From Acidobacteriota bacterium (lineage in GTDB: Bacteria > Acidobacteriota > Vicinamibacteria > Vicinamibacterales > UBA823): a stretch of 64,000 bases of DNA. Of this stretch, positions 8,115-16,668 are shown one piece after another (the first letter of the stretch is position 1; every line of letters begins with the position of its first letter). The position numbers and the translations under genes were made by a program. The notes beneath the pieces were generated by a model. That model worked only from the letters and a program-made list of their open reading frames with translations, was not told the origin of the DNA and did no database searches. The stretch spans positions 65,280-129,279 of the forward strand of contig PCAK01000005.1 in the NCBI GenBank assembly GCA_002730525.1, in the 5' to 3' direction.

Positions 8115-9464
8115 TCAGGCGCTCACGATGCCGAGCGGCGGATAGTTCTGCCACCGCCCTCGGGTGAAGTCGGGGAACGCCTGCGGGCGGCTGCCGTCGG
8201 CCACCGAGCGCTCGGAGAGTTCCGACACCGCGCTCAGCGCGGCCGCGTCGTAGACGTTCATGTCGGTCGGCCGCCCTTCACGCAGGCACTTGATCAGCCG
8301 GTAGTCCTCGAGGAAATCCATCCCGCCGTGGCCGGCATCGCGTGAGCTCCCGCCGATCTCCTGCCAGAGCGGGTGCTCGTACTCGGCGTAGTAGTCCTCG
8401 GCTGCGTCCCATTGGTGCTCGGCGCTCCGCCCCTCGACGTAGACCCGATCGGGATAGCCCTGGAAGATGCCCCGGGTCCCCTGCACCAGATTGATCCGGC
8501 TGTAGGGACGCGGCAAGTTCGTGTCGTGGCTCAGGAAGATCGTTCGACCGTTGGCGGTACGAATCAGGCTGACGTTCACGTCGCCCAGCGCGTAGCGCTC
8601 TCGCCGTTCAGGGGCGTCCGGTGGAAAGTGGGTCTCGGCATAGTCCTGAAGTCCGCGCGCGTTGCTGCTCATCGACACGAGGTGGTCGAACCGATCCCCC
8701 CGATTGATCTCCATGCAGTTGGCGACCGGTCCGAGCCCGTGCGTCGGATACAGGTTGCCGTTCCGCTCGACCGAGTGCGCGCGGCGCCAGAGCCCCTCGT
8801 TCGCATCCTCGAACTTCACCGACCGCAGATCGTGCAGGTAGCCGCACTCGCCATGGACGACATCGCCCAGCAGACCCTGCCGGACCATGTTGAACACCAT
8901 CATCTCGGCGCGGCCGTAGTTCACGTTCTCCATCATCACGCAGTGCTTCCGCGTCCGCTCGGCGGTCTCGACGAGCTGCCAGCAGTCGTCGACCGTCACC
9001 GCAGCCGGCACCTCGGTCGCCGCGTGCTTGCCGTTGGTCATCGCCGCCAGGCACACCGGCACGTGCCACCGCCACGGCGTCGCGGTGTAGACCAGGTCGA
9101 GGTCCTCTTCCTGACACATCCGCTCGAAGTCGCGGTCGCCGCGGACATAGGCGCGGGGACGCGGATGGCCCGCATCTTCGACCGACGCCTGCATCCGCGC
9201 GACCTTGTCTTCCACGACATCGCAGAGCGCCACGATCCGGGCGCCTTCGATCCGAAGCAGATTGCGGCAGTGCGACGATCCCTGTAACCCGACGCCAACG
9301 AAGCCGATCCGCACCTCGTCGATCGGCGGCGCCGCCAGCAGTGTGGCGGGTGCGGCCCCGAGCTGCGCCGGTTGCGCCTCGGCCGGTCGCACCATCCCAA
9401 CCGCCGCGCCGAACCCTGCCGCACCCAGCTTCACGAACGCGCGCCGATCGAACCGGTTCGTCAT
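8115..9464 (-). CDS. Gfo/Idh/MocA family oxidoreductase, Tat-exported
   Basis: NAD(P)-dependent oxidoreductase of 449 aa. The N-terminus FDRRAFVKLG is a twin-arginine signal (RR at 7-8), so the folded, cofactor-loaded enzyme is exported. A Rossmann domain begins near residue 50 with IGFVGVGLQG. The catalytic-domain motif TEVPAAVTVDDCW follows, where the family usually has EKP. The architecture resembles the exported glycosidase-like (GH109-type) branch, so sugar or glycoside redox chemistry is possible, but the substrate is unknown. The start has GGGAG 7 nt upstream. It lies 24 bp downstream of the second S9 peptidase gene and is probably cotranscribed. Confidence 0.88.
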   Translation of the reverse strand: MTNRFDRRAFVKLGAAGFGAAVGMVRPAEAQPAQLGAAPATLLAAPPIDEVRIGFVGVGLQGSSHCRNLLRIEGARIVALCDVVEDKVARMQASVEDAGHPRPRAYVRGDRDFERMCQEEDLDLVYTATPWRWHVPVCLAAMTNGKHAATEVPAAVTVDDCWQLVETAERTRKHCVMMENVNYGRAEMMVFNMVRQGLLGDVVHGECGYLHDLRSVKFEDANEGLWRRAHSVERNGNLYPTHGLGPVANCMEINRGDRFDHLVSMSSNARGLQDYAETHFPPDAPERRERYALGDVNVSLIRTANGRTIFLSHDTNLPRPYSRINLVQGTRGIFQGYPDRVYVEGRSAEHQWDAAEDYYAEYEHPLWQEIGGSSRDAGHGGMDFLEDYRLIKCLREGRPTDMNVYDAAALSAVSELSERSVADGSRPQAFPDFTRGRWQNYPPLGIVSA

Positions 9465-9488
9465 GACACGTCTCCCTCGCCTCTGCCC

Positions 9489-11873
9489 TCACTGGCCACT
9501 CGACGTCATCTCCTGCCGAGGCGCTTTCAACACTCGGTCGAACAGCTTGGCGCGCCGGCGCATCACGTCGAGCCGGTTGTACTCCTCGCCACGCAGGCTG
9601 TGCGCCTCGATCGGATAGATCATGATCTCCCAATCGTCCTTCTTCAGCTCGAGCAGCCGTTGCGCGAGGCGCACGGAGTCCTGGAAGTGGACGTTGTCGT
9701 CCTGCACCCCGTGCTGAATCAGGAGATGGTCTTGCAGCCCCTCCGCGAAATAGATCGGCGAACTCTGCTCGTAGGCTACCGTGTCGTCGTACGGACTGTT
9801 GAGAATCCGCGTCGTGTAGCCGTGGTTGTAGTGCGCCCAGTCGGTGACCGGCGCCCTGACGGCGCCAGCCGCAAAGACGCCCGGATGCTTGAACATCGCC
9901 ATGAGCGTGTAGAAGCCGCCGTAGCTGCCGCCGAAGAGGCCGATCCGCCCCCGGTCGACGTCTTGCTCGCGCACGAGGTACTCCACGGCCACCAGCCCGC
10001 TCTGGATCTCGGTCTCACCCATGTGCCGGTAGATGCCGGTGCGGAAGTCACGCCCGTAGCCGCGGCTGCCCCGATAGTCGACGCTCATGACGACGTAGCC
10101 CTGCTGGACGAGGTAGTGCAGGAACGGCCGCATCCCCGACCAGCGCCGGTAGACGCCTTGCGCCCAGCCCGCGCCGTGCACGTAGATGACCGCCGGCCGC
10201 GCCGGATGCGGTCGGTCGGGCAGGAACAGGTCGGCGTAGATCGTGTGGCCCTCGCCGTCCTCGAAGGTCACGATCTCGTTGGTCTGCCAGGCATGGCGCC
10301 TGAAGTCGGCCTTGACCGAATCGGTGAGGCGAGCGGGCTCGGCCCCGGTCCGGTTCGGCATGACGAAGAGATCGCCAGGTTCGGTCTGGTTGGAATACGT
10401 CAGCGCAACGTGTTGCTCGTCGGGTGACAGGACGTAGCCGTACCAGCCACTCTCCCGAGTCAACCGCGTCCGCTCGCCGCCCTCGAGCGGCATCGTGTAG
10501 AGTTGGTGTTCGCCCGGGTGGACCTCGTTCGACACGAAGTACCAGCGGGCCTGGTCGCGCGACATCCGCAGGTCGACGAGTCCGAACGCGCCCTGGGTCA
10601 GTTGAACGGGTTCGCCGCCGTCCAGACCGGTGACGTAGAGGTGGTAGTGGCCGTCCTGCTCCGAAGTGAAGTAGACGCGGTCGTTCCCTGGCATCCAGCC
10701 ATACACGATGCCGTCGCCCCGCGAGAGCCGCCCAGTCCGAAACCCTCTGACCCACGCCTCGTCGTGATCGGTCGCGATGACACGCGCCGAGCCGGCGGGC
10801 AGGTCGAGCAGAAGAAGCCAGGCATCCTTGTGGTCGGCGGCGCCGACCCAGGCGACCGCGCGTTGCCCGTCGTGCGACCAGATCGGCGCGTTGAAGTTCG
10901 CGGCCCGCTCCCCCAGGCCGTGGTCGATCCAGGTCACGGTGCCATCTGCCAGATGGACGGCGCCGAGCTGGTAGGTCATCACCGGTTCCCCGGCCTTGAC
11001 CCGGCCGATGCCACTGCCGCGGCTCAGCGTCCGCATCTCGACGAAGCCGCTCTCGGTCACGTACTGCGGCATCTCGATGACGCGCGCGTCGCGCGCATCG
11101 CCGCGATCGGCCAGGACGAACGTGACCCATTCGCCGTCGGGAGAGAGTTCGAGATCGGCGACGCGCTGGTTGTCCTTCACATAGAAGGGCACCGGGCGGC
11201 CGGGGCGCTCTGCTCGCTCACGGTCCTTCCGCTCGGCGTCGAGCCGATCGCTCTTGCGGACGTACTCGAACAGTTCTCGCTGCTGCGCCTCGAGGTAGGT
11301 CTGCAGCGCCGTACCGTCCGGCGGCGCGTCCGGATCGGTGCCACGAAGGAAATTGGTCACCTGGCGAACCTCGCCGGTCGCCAGCGTGACCTCGAACAGA
11401 TTGAGATCGCGCTCGAACGTCACCGCCGCGCCGTCCCAGGTGAACCGCGGGTTGGTCTCGGTCGCTTCGGTGGCGGTGAGCTGTCGGCTCGTGCCATCGG
11501 CGCCGGCCACGAACACGTCGCCCAGCGCGGCGTAGACCTTCGCGTTCCCGGCGCGGTTGCGGAGGCCGTCCACCGCCGGAACGAACCGGCGCGCCTCGGG
11601 CGGCACGCGCCGGGGCTCGCCGCCGTCACGGTCGACGACGTACAGCTCGGCCACGTCGGCGGCGTCGGGGTTCCACAGAAAGTAGAGCGACTCTCCGTCC
11701 TCGGCCCAGCGGACCTGACTCGGAGGCGCGCCGATCCACTCGGCCGTATCCTTGGCGATCGTCTCGAGCGTGAGCCGCTCGACCGCCCCTCGATCCTGCG
11801 CACTTGCCATTCCCGCACCGACCGCGACGATCAACCCGCACATCACGTATCGACGAAGTAGCGCCGTATCCAT
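9489..11873 (-). CDS. S9 family peptidase, DPP-IV-like (secreted)
   Basis: Secreted serine peptidase of 794 aa. A signal peptide (about 1-27, ending ASA) precedes a DPP-IV-type beta-propeller and a C-terminal alpha/beta hydrolase with nucleophile Ser near 650 in GGSYGGF, acid in HGVQDDN and His in IEAHSL. A GTG at 11897 is in frame, but AGGAGG lies just before ATG 11873, which also gives a cleaner signal peptide. The gene begins 20 bp after the esterase gene and precedes the Gfo/Idh/MocA gene, suggesting a three-gene operon of exported enzymes. Confidence 0.93.
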   Translation of the reverse strand: MDTALLRRYVMCGLIVAVGAGMASAQDRGAVERLTLETIAKDTAEWIGAPPSQVRWAEDGESLYFLWNPDAADVAELYVVDRDGGEPRRVPPEARRFVPAVDGLRNRAGNAKVYAALGDVFVAGADGTSRQLTATEATETNPRFTWDGAAVTFERDLNLFEVTLATGEVRQVTNFLRGTDPDAPPDGTALQTYLEAQQRELFEYVRKSDRLDAERKDRERAERPGRPVPFYVKDNQRVADLELSPDGEWVTFVLADRGDARDARVIEMPQYVTESGFVEMRTLSRGSGIGRVKAGEPVMTYQLGAVHLADGTVTWIDHGLGERAANFNAPIWSHDGQRAVAWVGAADHKDAWLLLLDLPAGSARVIATDHDEAWVRGFRTGRLSRGDGIVYGWMPGNDRVYFTSEQDGHYHLYVTGLDGGEPVQLTQGAFGLVDLRMSRDQARWYFVSNEVHPGEHQLYTMPLEGGERTRLTRESGWYGYVLSPDEQHVALTYSNQTEPGDLFVMPNRTGAEPARLTDSVKADFRRHAWQTNEIVTFEDGEGHTIYADLFLPDRPHPARPAVIYVHGAGWAQGVYRRWSGMRPFLHYLVQQGYVVMSVDYRGSRGYGRDFRTGIYRHMGETEIQSGLVAVEYLVREQDVDRGRIGLFGGSYGGFYTLMAMFKHPGVFAAGAVRAPVTDWAHYNHGYTTRILNSPYDDTVAYEQSSPIYFAEGLQDHLLIQHGVQDDNVHFQDSVRLAQRLLELKKDDWEIMIYPIEAHSLRGEEYNRLDVMRRRAKLFDRVLKAPRQEMTSSGQ

Positions 11874-11893
11874 GTCTAGCTCCTCCTGTGGCT

Positions 11894-13441
11894 TCACCGG
11901 GAGACGGCTGTGCCCATCTCCTGCATGATTTCGAGCGGAGAGAGACCGACCCAGCAGTGTCCCTCGCCCGGCCCGTAGACAATCCGCCCCTCGTACGGCG
12001 GATCGGCCGTGGCGAGAAAATCATCGAGGTGGTGCACCGCGTTGTTCAAGAAGTAGTTGTCGGCTTCCCCGATCCAAATGTTGATCTTGCCCCGGAGCCT
12101 CGGCCCGAGTTCGCTCCAGCCCCGCTCGAGCACCAGCCGCAAGTCGTAGCGCTCCCAGTGGGCCACGACGTCCCGATCGAGGACGCCTGTCTCGGGATCC
12201 CAGAGCGGCACCGGCCACCCGTCGTTTCCACGAGGACCGTACGTCGCGTTCCAGGCACCCCACTGACGGCCCGACATCGTCCAGCTATCGCTCGAGCCGA
12301 TGAGATTCTCCAGCCGCGCCTCGTGTCGCATCGTGAAACGTACATCCCCATCGACGTCACGGGCACTCGGCCGCTCGAAGCCTCGCCCGTTGACGTAGGC
12401 GTTGTCGTCCGCGTAGATGTCAACCAGCTGAAAGGCCCGGAAGTCCACGCCGTCGGGACAGTACGACCAGGTGCCGTTGAAGAAATCAGGGTAGAAGACC
12501 TGCAGCGCCAACGAGACCCAGCCGCCCGTCGATCCCCCATCGAGCACCCGGGCGTGCGGCTGCCCAATGGCACGAAACTCGCGCTCGATGTGGGGGATGA
12601 GCTCTTGCGTGATCGCGCTCCCGTACGGCCCGTGGTTCGCCGAGTTCACCTGGTAGGGATCACCGAACGGTCCGTCGCCGTCCAGATGCAGCAGAATCAT
12701 CCGCGGGGCCACATCCGACAGCCAGGCCTCCCGAAACTCGGAATCGTCGGCCATCATCCGCTGGACCCTGTCATAGCGCGAGCCATACCCTCCGATCCGT
12801 ACCCGCAGCGGATACCGCCGCCCTGGCTCTTGCTCGTAGTCCCGGGGAAGGATGACACCGGCCCGCAGGTAGATCGGACGACCGTGGAACTCGCTCAGCA
12901 GCGACGAGCGTAGCTTGACGAACCGCAGATGCTCGGTCGGCGTTGGCAACACCTCGTTCGGCACCCGATGCGTGAGCGGAAGCTCCACCAACATCCCGGC
13001 CGCCGGGTCGAGCCGGATGGCCCGAACGTCACTGTACAGATTGCCTGGCGCGTTCGGTGATTTCAGATCGATGTTGGAATCGAACAGCGCTTGCACACGG
13101 TAGTCGCCTGCCGGCACCTCGTCCAGGCTCGCCAGCGGGAATCCGTACGCCGTCGCCTCGACGCTGTGCCGGCTCCCGGGCTCGACCCCGGCCGTATCGA
13201 TGGCGAAAATCGGCGCCGAATCCATTCCGGTCCGTCCGATGAACTGCCGGGGTTCACCCTCCCCTGGCGGGCCGAGCACGACGAACAACCTCCCCTCGCG
13301 CCGGCTCGGCTGTAGATCGGCATCGACCGTGACCTCGAAACGGATGCCGCCCTCCGCACCGCGCTGTCCGGGCACCGCGCACACGGTGGCGAGCAGCAGC
13401 AGGACGGTCATGAATCCGGTGACCCGAGGGAGGCAGCGCAT
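11894..13441 (-). CDS. Secreted alpha/beta-hydrolase, putative esterase
   Basis: 515-aa exported hydrolase. The N-terminal hydrophobic segment (about 8-25) is a signal peptide; a beta-sandwich-like region (about 30-160) precedes an esterase-D/enterochelin-esterase-type hydrolase domain. The nucleophile elbow is DGGSTGGW (Ser304), the acid probably in IGEADN and the His in GEGHCW (about 495). AGGAG sits 9 nt before ATG 13441. The substrate is unknown; enterochelin-esterase relatives cleave ester-linked siderophores or acylated sugars. It heads the operon with the S9 peptidase. Confidence 0.85.
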   Translation of the reverse strand: MRCLPRVTGFMTVLLLLATVCAVPGQRGAEGGIRFEVTVDADLQPSRREGRLFVVLGPPGEGEPRQFIGRTGMDSAPIFAIDTAGVEPGSRHSVEATAYGFPLASLDEVPAGDYRVQALFDSNIDLKSPNAPGNLYSDVRAIRLDPAAGMLVELPLTHRVPNEVLPTPTEHLRFVKLRSSLLSEFHGRPIYLRAGVILPRDYEQEPGRRYPLRVRIGGYGSRYDRVQRMMADDSEFREAWLSDVAPRMILLHLDGDGPFGDPYQVNSANHGPYGSAITQELIPHIEREFRAIGQPHARVLDGGSTGGWVSLALQVFYPDFFNGTWSYCPDGVDFRAFQLVDIYADDNAYVNGRGFERPSARDVDGDVRFTMRHEARLENLIGSSDSWTMSGRQWGAWNATYGPRGNDGWPVPLWDPETGVLDRDVVAHWERYDLRLVLERGWSELGPRLRGKINIWIGEADNYFLNNAVHHLDDFLATADPPYEGRIVYGPGEGHCWVGLSPLEIMQEMGTAVSR

Positions 13442-13512
13442 CTTGCAGGCTCCTGAGGTAAGTCGGCTGGCGGACGTCTCGAGCGTCGGCTCATGCTATC
13501 GCAGGCGCGAGG

Positions 13513-13518
13513 TAGAAT
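13513..13518 (+). promoter_or_regulatory. -10 element for the TRAP operon
   Basis: TAGAAT ends 10 nt before GTG 13528, implying a leader of only about 3 nt. No ribosome site precedes the GTG. Confidence 0.5.
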
Positions 13519-13527
13519 GGACCCATC

Positions 13528-14562
13528 GTGAGAGAGCGTGTCGAGCGGGGGCGCACACAGAGCGCCTCGATCGGTCTACGAGCGAGCGTGGCGGCGGCCG
13601 TCATCGCCCTCACCGCCACTGGCTGCAACCCTCAGGAACTGGCTCAGCAGGCTGGGTCGCCGACCTGGCTCTCGGTGGCCACCGGCGGTACTGGCGGTGT
13701 CTACTACCCGTACGGCGGCGGGATCGCCAAGGTGATCAGCGACCACCTCGGCAGCGTCGAGGCGACCGCTGAGGTCACGGCGGGCACGGTCGACAACCTC
13801 AAGTTCCTGAACGACCAGAGTGCCGACCTCGCGTTCGCGCTCGCCGACTCGCTGAGCGATGCCGTGGCGGGCGAGGGCATTTTCTCGGAATTCGGCCGGG
13901 TGCCGGCGCGTTCGCTGGCCGTCCTCTACTCCAACTACACCCACATCGCGACGCTGGCCGACACCGGGGTCGAACGGATCGGCGACCTGCGCGGGCGCGT
14001 CGTCAGCACCGGCGCCCCGGGCAGCGGCACGGAAATCATCGCGTTTCGCGTGCTCGAAGCGGCCGGGCTCGACGCCGACGTGACACGGCAGAGCCTCGGC
14101 GCCTCGCAGTCCGTCGACGCGTTGAAGGACGGCAAGATCGACGCGTTCTTCTGGAGCGGCGGCCTGCCGACCGGCGCGGTCCTCGATCTGGCGACCACAC
14201 CCGGCATGACGCTGCGCCTGGTGCCGAGTGACGATGTCCTGCCGGCCCTGCAGGCAAAGTACGGCGACACCGTGTACCACGAGGTCACCGTACCCCAGTC
14301 GGCGTATCCCGATCTGGACGCCGACGTGCCGGTCGTGGGCGTCGCCAACGTGCTCGCCGTGCACGAATCGATGCCGGACGATCTCGCGTACGAGATCATC
14401 CGCGCCCTGTTCGAATACCAACCCGAACTGGTAGCCATCCATGCCGAAGCGGAGAACCTGACCCTCGAGAGCGCCGTCGTCGGGTCGCCGACGCCGTATC
14501 ACGCGGGCGCCATTCGCTACTACGAAGAGCAGGGCGCCTGGGGCGGCACCGACGAACCCTGA
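13528..14562 (+). CDS. TAXI-family TRAP transporter solute-binding lipoprotein
   Basis: Periplasmic binding subunit of a tripartite ATP-independent (TRAP) importer. The N-terminus is a lipoprotein signal with the acylated Cys at about 33 (TATGC). The mature part begins with the TAXI hallmark ATGGTGGVYYPYGGG, and includes STGAPGSGTE. TAXI proteins bind organic acids or amino acids such as glutamate. The start GTG 13528 is close behind a TAGAAT, consistent with an almost leaderless mRNA. The stop overlaps the proposed start of the permease gene, so the two are cotranscribed and translationally coupled. Confidence 0.93.
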   Translation: MRERVERGRTQSASIGLRASVAAAVIALTATGCNPQELAQQAGSPTWLSVATGGTGGVYYPYGGGIAKVISDHLGSVEATAEVTAGTVDNLKFLNDQSADLAFALADSLSDAVAGEGIFSEFGRVPARSLAVLYSNYTHIATLADTGVERIGDLRGRVVSTGAPGSGTEIIAFRVLEAAGLDADVTRQSLGASQSVDALKDGKIDAFFWSGGLPTGAVLDLATTPGMTLRLVPSDDVLPALQAKYGDTVYHEVTVPQSAYPDLDADVPVVGVANVLAVHESMPDDLAYEIIRALFEYQPELVAIHAEAENLTLESAVVGSPTPYHAGAIRYYEEQGAWGGTDEP

Positions 14563-16529
14563 TCCACCCGCCGCTGGACTCCACCCTGGAATCGACATCG
14601 CCTGCCGCCGTTGTCGCCCCGCCCGACGATCCTGAATCGGAGGCCACGACCCGCGCGCTCGCGGGCTGGACCGGACGGCTGGCGACCGCGCTGGCTGCCG
14701 GATTGTCGGCCTACGCGCTCTACTGGGTCATCGGGATCGTCCAGCCTCAGGTCTACCGCGTCACGTTCTTGATGGTGGCGCTGTCCCTGACGTTCTTGCT
14801 CTACCCGTTCGCGCGCCGCAGCCGAGCGAAGGTGACTGCCGTCGACTGGATGCTGCTGGGTGCGGGTGTCGTCGCACTCGCCTGGCCGATCGTCGACTTC
14901 GAGCAGTTCGTACGTCGAGCCGCAACGCCCACGACGCTCGATCTGGTGCTGGGCGTCGTGACGATCGGCCTGGTCCTCGAAGCGACCCGGCGCACCGTGG
15001 GCTGGATCCTTCCGGTCACCGCCATGGCGTTCCTCGTCTACGGCTACCTCGGACCGCTGCTCGGCCTGGTGGGCCTGGACCTGTTCGCCCACCGGGGGTA
15101 CTCGATCGACCGGCTGGTCGGCACGCTGTACATGACGCTGGAAGGGATCTTCGGCGTGCCGCTCGACGTCGCGGCCACCTACATCGTGCTCTTCACGATC
15201 TACGGCGCCATCCTGCAACACTCTGGGGCCGGACAGTTCTTCATCAACTGGGCGATGGCCGCCATGGGCCGCTCGGGAGGGGGTAGCGGACCTGGACGCA
15301 CGATCACGCTGTCGGGCTTCCTGCTCGGCACCGTTTCGGGGAGCGGCGTCGCGACGACCGTCACCCTCGGTGCGGTGGCCTGGCCGCTGCTCCGGCGCTC
15401 TGGCTACCCGCCCGAGGTCGGCGCCGCCATCCTGTCAGCCGCGGGGATCGGCGCGATCATGGCACCACCGACGCTGGGCGCGGCCGCCTTTCTGATTGCC
15501 GAGTTCCTGAAGATCTCGTATCTCCAGGTCATCCTGATGGCCATCGTCCCGGCCATGCTCTACTACTTCTCGATCCTGCTGATGATCGAGGCCGACTCGC
15601 GCCGGATGGGCGCCCGCACCGTCGAGGTGGACCTCCCGAGCCTGGGTGCGCTAACACGACGTTCGGGCTACCACTTCGCATCGCTGCTGGTCATCATCGT
15701 CCTCCTCGTGAACGGGATGACGCCGTTTCGCGCCGTATTCTCGGCGATGGTCGTGGCCGTGGCGCTCAGCTTCCTGCGCCGCGAAGATGCGCTCCGCCCG
15801 TCGCGACTCCTGGCGGCGCTCGAATCGGGCGGGCGCGGAGTCCTCTCCGTCGCCGCGACCACCGCCACGGCCGGCATCATCGTCGGCGTCGTCACTCTGA
15901 CCGGACTCGGCCTGAAGATCGCCGGCATCATCGTCACGCTGGCCGGCGGCAGCATCTTCCTGACGGTAGTCTACGCCGCGCTAGCGGTGTGGATGCTCGG
16001 CCTCGCCGTGCCCGTCACCGCGTCATACATCATCGCGGCGGTGATGATCGCGCCGGCGCTGACCTTGGTCGGCGTGCCCGCGATCGCCGCCCACATGTTC
16101 ATCTTCTATTACGCCGTCCTGTCGGAAGTAAGCCCCCCGACCGCGCTGTCTCCCTTCGCGGCAGCGGCGATCACCGGCGGCAACCCGTTCCGGACGATGA
16201 TGCTGACCTGGAAGTACACGCTGCCGGCCTTCCTGGTGCCGTTCACGTTCACGCTGAGTCCGGAGGGGCTGGGTGCGCTGCTCCAGGCGCCGTGGCCGGA
16301 CGTCATCCGAACGACCCTGACCGCGATGGTGGGTATCGCCGCGCTCGCGATGGGGCTGGGGGGCTGGCTCCGGGTCGAGGCCCGCGCGGCCGAGCGGGTC
16401 CTGGCAACCGGCGGCGGCCTGCTACTCTTCTACGCCAGCGCAGCGACCGACATCGCCGGCGCCGCCGCGTTTGCCCTCGCTGTCACGCTGCATCTCGCGA
16501 GAAGCCGAGTCGCCACCGAAGCCTCGTAG
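14559..16529 (+). CDS. Fused TRAP transporter permease (4TM-12TM)
   Basis: Membrane subunit in which the small and large TRAP permease domains are fused, with many hydrophobic helices. It uses an ion gradient to import the ligand of the adjacent TAXI protein. The only standard start in the frame near the 5' end (TTG 14703) falls inside the first membrane helix (LATALAAGLSAYALYW). The frame is open upstream to CTG 14559, which overlaps the previous stop as CTGA, just as ATGA/GTGA do elsewhere here. I infer a CTG start giving 656 aa. If that is wrong, the gene begins at 14703 with a shortened helix. Large-domain helices and the conserved SEVSPPTALSPFAA segment are intact. Confidence 0.85.
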   Translation: MIHPPLDSTLESTSPAAVVAPPDDPESEATTRALAGWTGRLATALAAGLSAYALYWVIGIVQPQVYRVTFLMVALSLTFLLYPFARRSRAKVTAVDWMLLGAGVVALAWPIVDFEQFVRRAATPTTLDLVLGVVTIGLVLEATRRTVGWILPVTAMAFLVYGYLGPLLGLVGLDLFAHRGYSIDRLVGTLYMTLEGIFGVPLDVAATYIVLFTIYGAILQHSGAGQFFINWAMAAMGRSGGGSGPGRTITLSGFLLGTVSGSGVATTVTLGAVAWPLLRRSGYPPEVGAAILSAAGIGAIMAPPTLGAAAFLIAEFLKISYLQVILMAIVPAMLYYFSILLMIEADSRRMGARTVEVDLPSLGALTRRSGYHFASLLVIIVLLVNGMTPFRAVFSAMVVAVALSFLRREDALRPSRLLAALESGGRGVLSVAATTATAGIIVGVVTLTGLGLKIAGIIVTLAGGSIFLTVVYAALAVWMLGLAVPVTASYIIAAVMIAPALTLVGVPAIAAHMFIFYYAVLSEVSPPTALSPFAAAAITGGNPFRTMMLTWKYTLPAFLVPFTFTLSPEGLGALLQAPWPDVIRTTLTAMVGIAALAMGLGGWLRVEARAAERVLATGGGLLLFYASAATDIAGAAAFALAVTLHLARSRVATEAS

Positions 16530-16668
16530 CGCAAAGCCGATCTCGGACTCGCCTTCGGCTCGTCCTGGCAGGGCTTGGCCCGCTCGCTTCGCTCGGGGGG
16601 GCCAGCTTTCTTCAGTGTCGCAGGAAGGGGCAAGCCCCTGCCCTACGCATCTCTCAGACTCGCTTCAC
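16530..16668. repeat. Intergenic hairpin repeat between convergent genes
   Basis: 139 bp with no gene. It shares stretches with 58507-58610: GCCTTCGGCTCGTCCTGGCAG here against a near-identical form there, and CTGCCCTACGCATC at both right ends. Internal hairpins include GGGGC-AA-GCCCC and TGGCCC...GGGCCA enclosing a GCTCGCTTCGCTC palindrome. This points to a dispersed structured repeat, here also placed to end transcripts from both sides. Confidence 0.65.

Noticed and set aside
14520-15221. Minus-strand 233-residue ORF over the TRAP permease
   Set aside because: Polar, repetitive composition typical of a shadow; it lies opposite a clear membrane protein.
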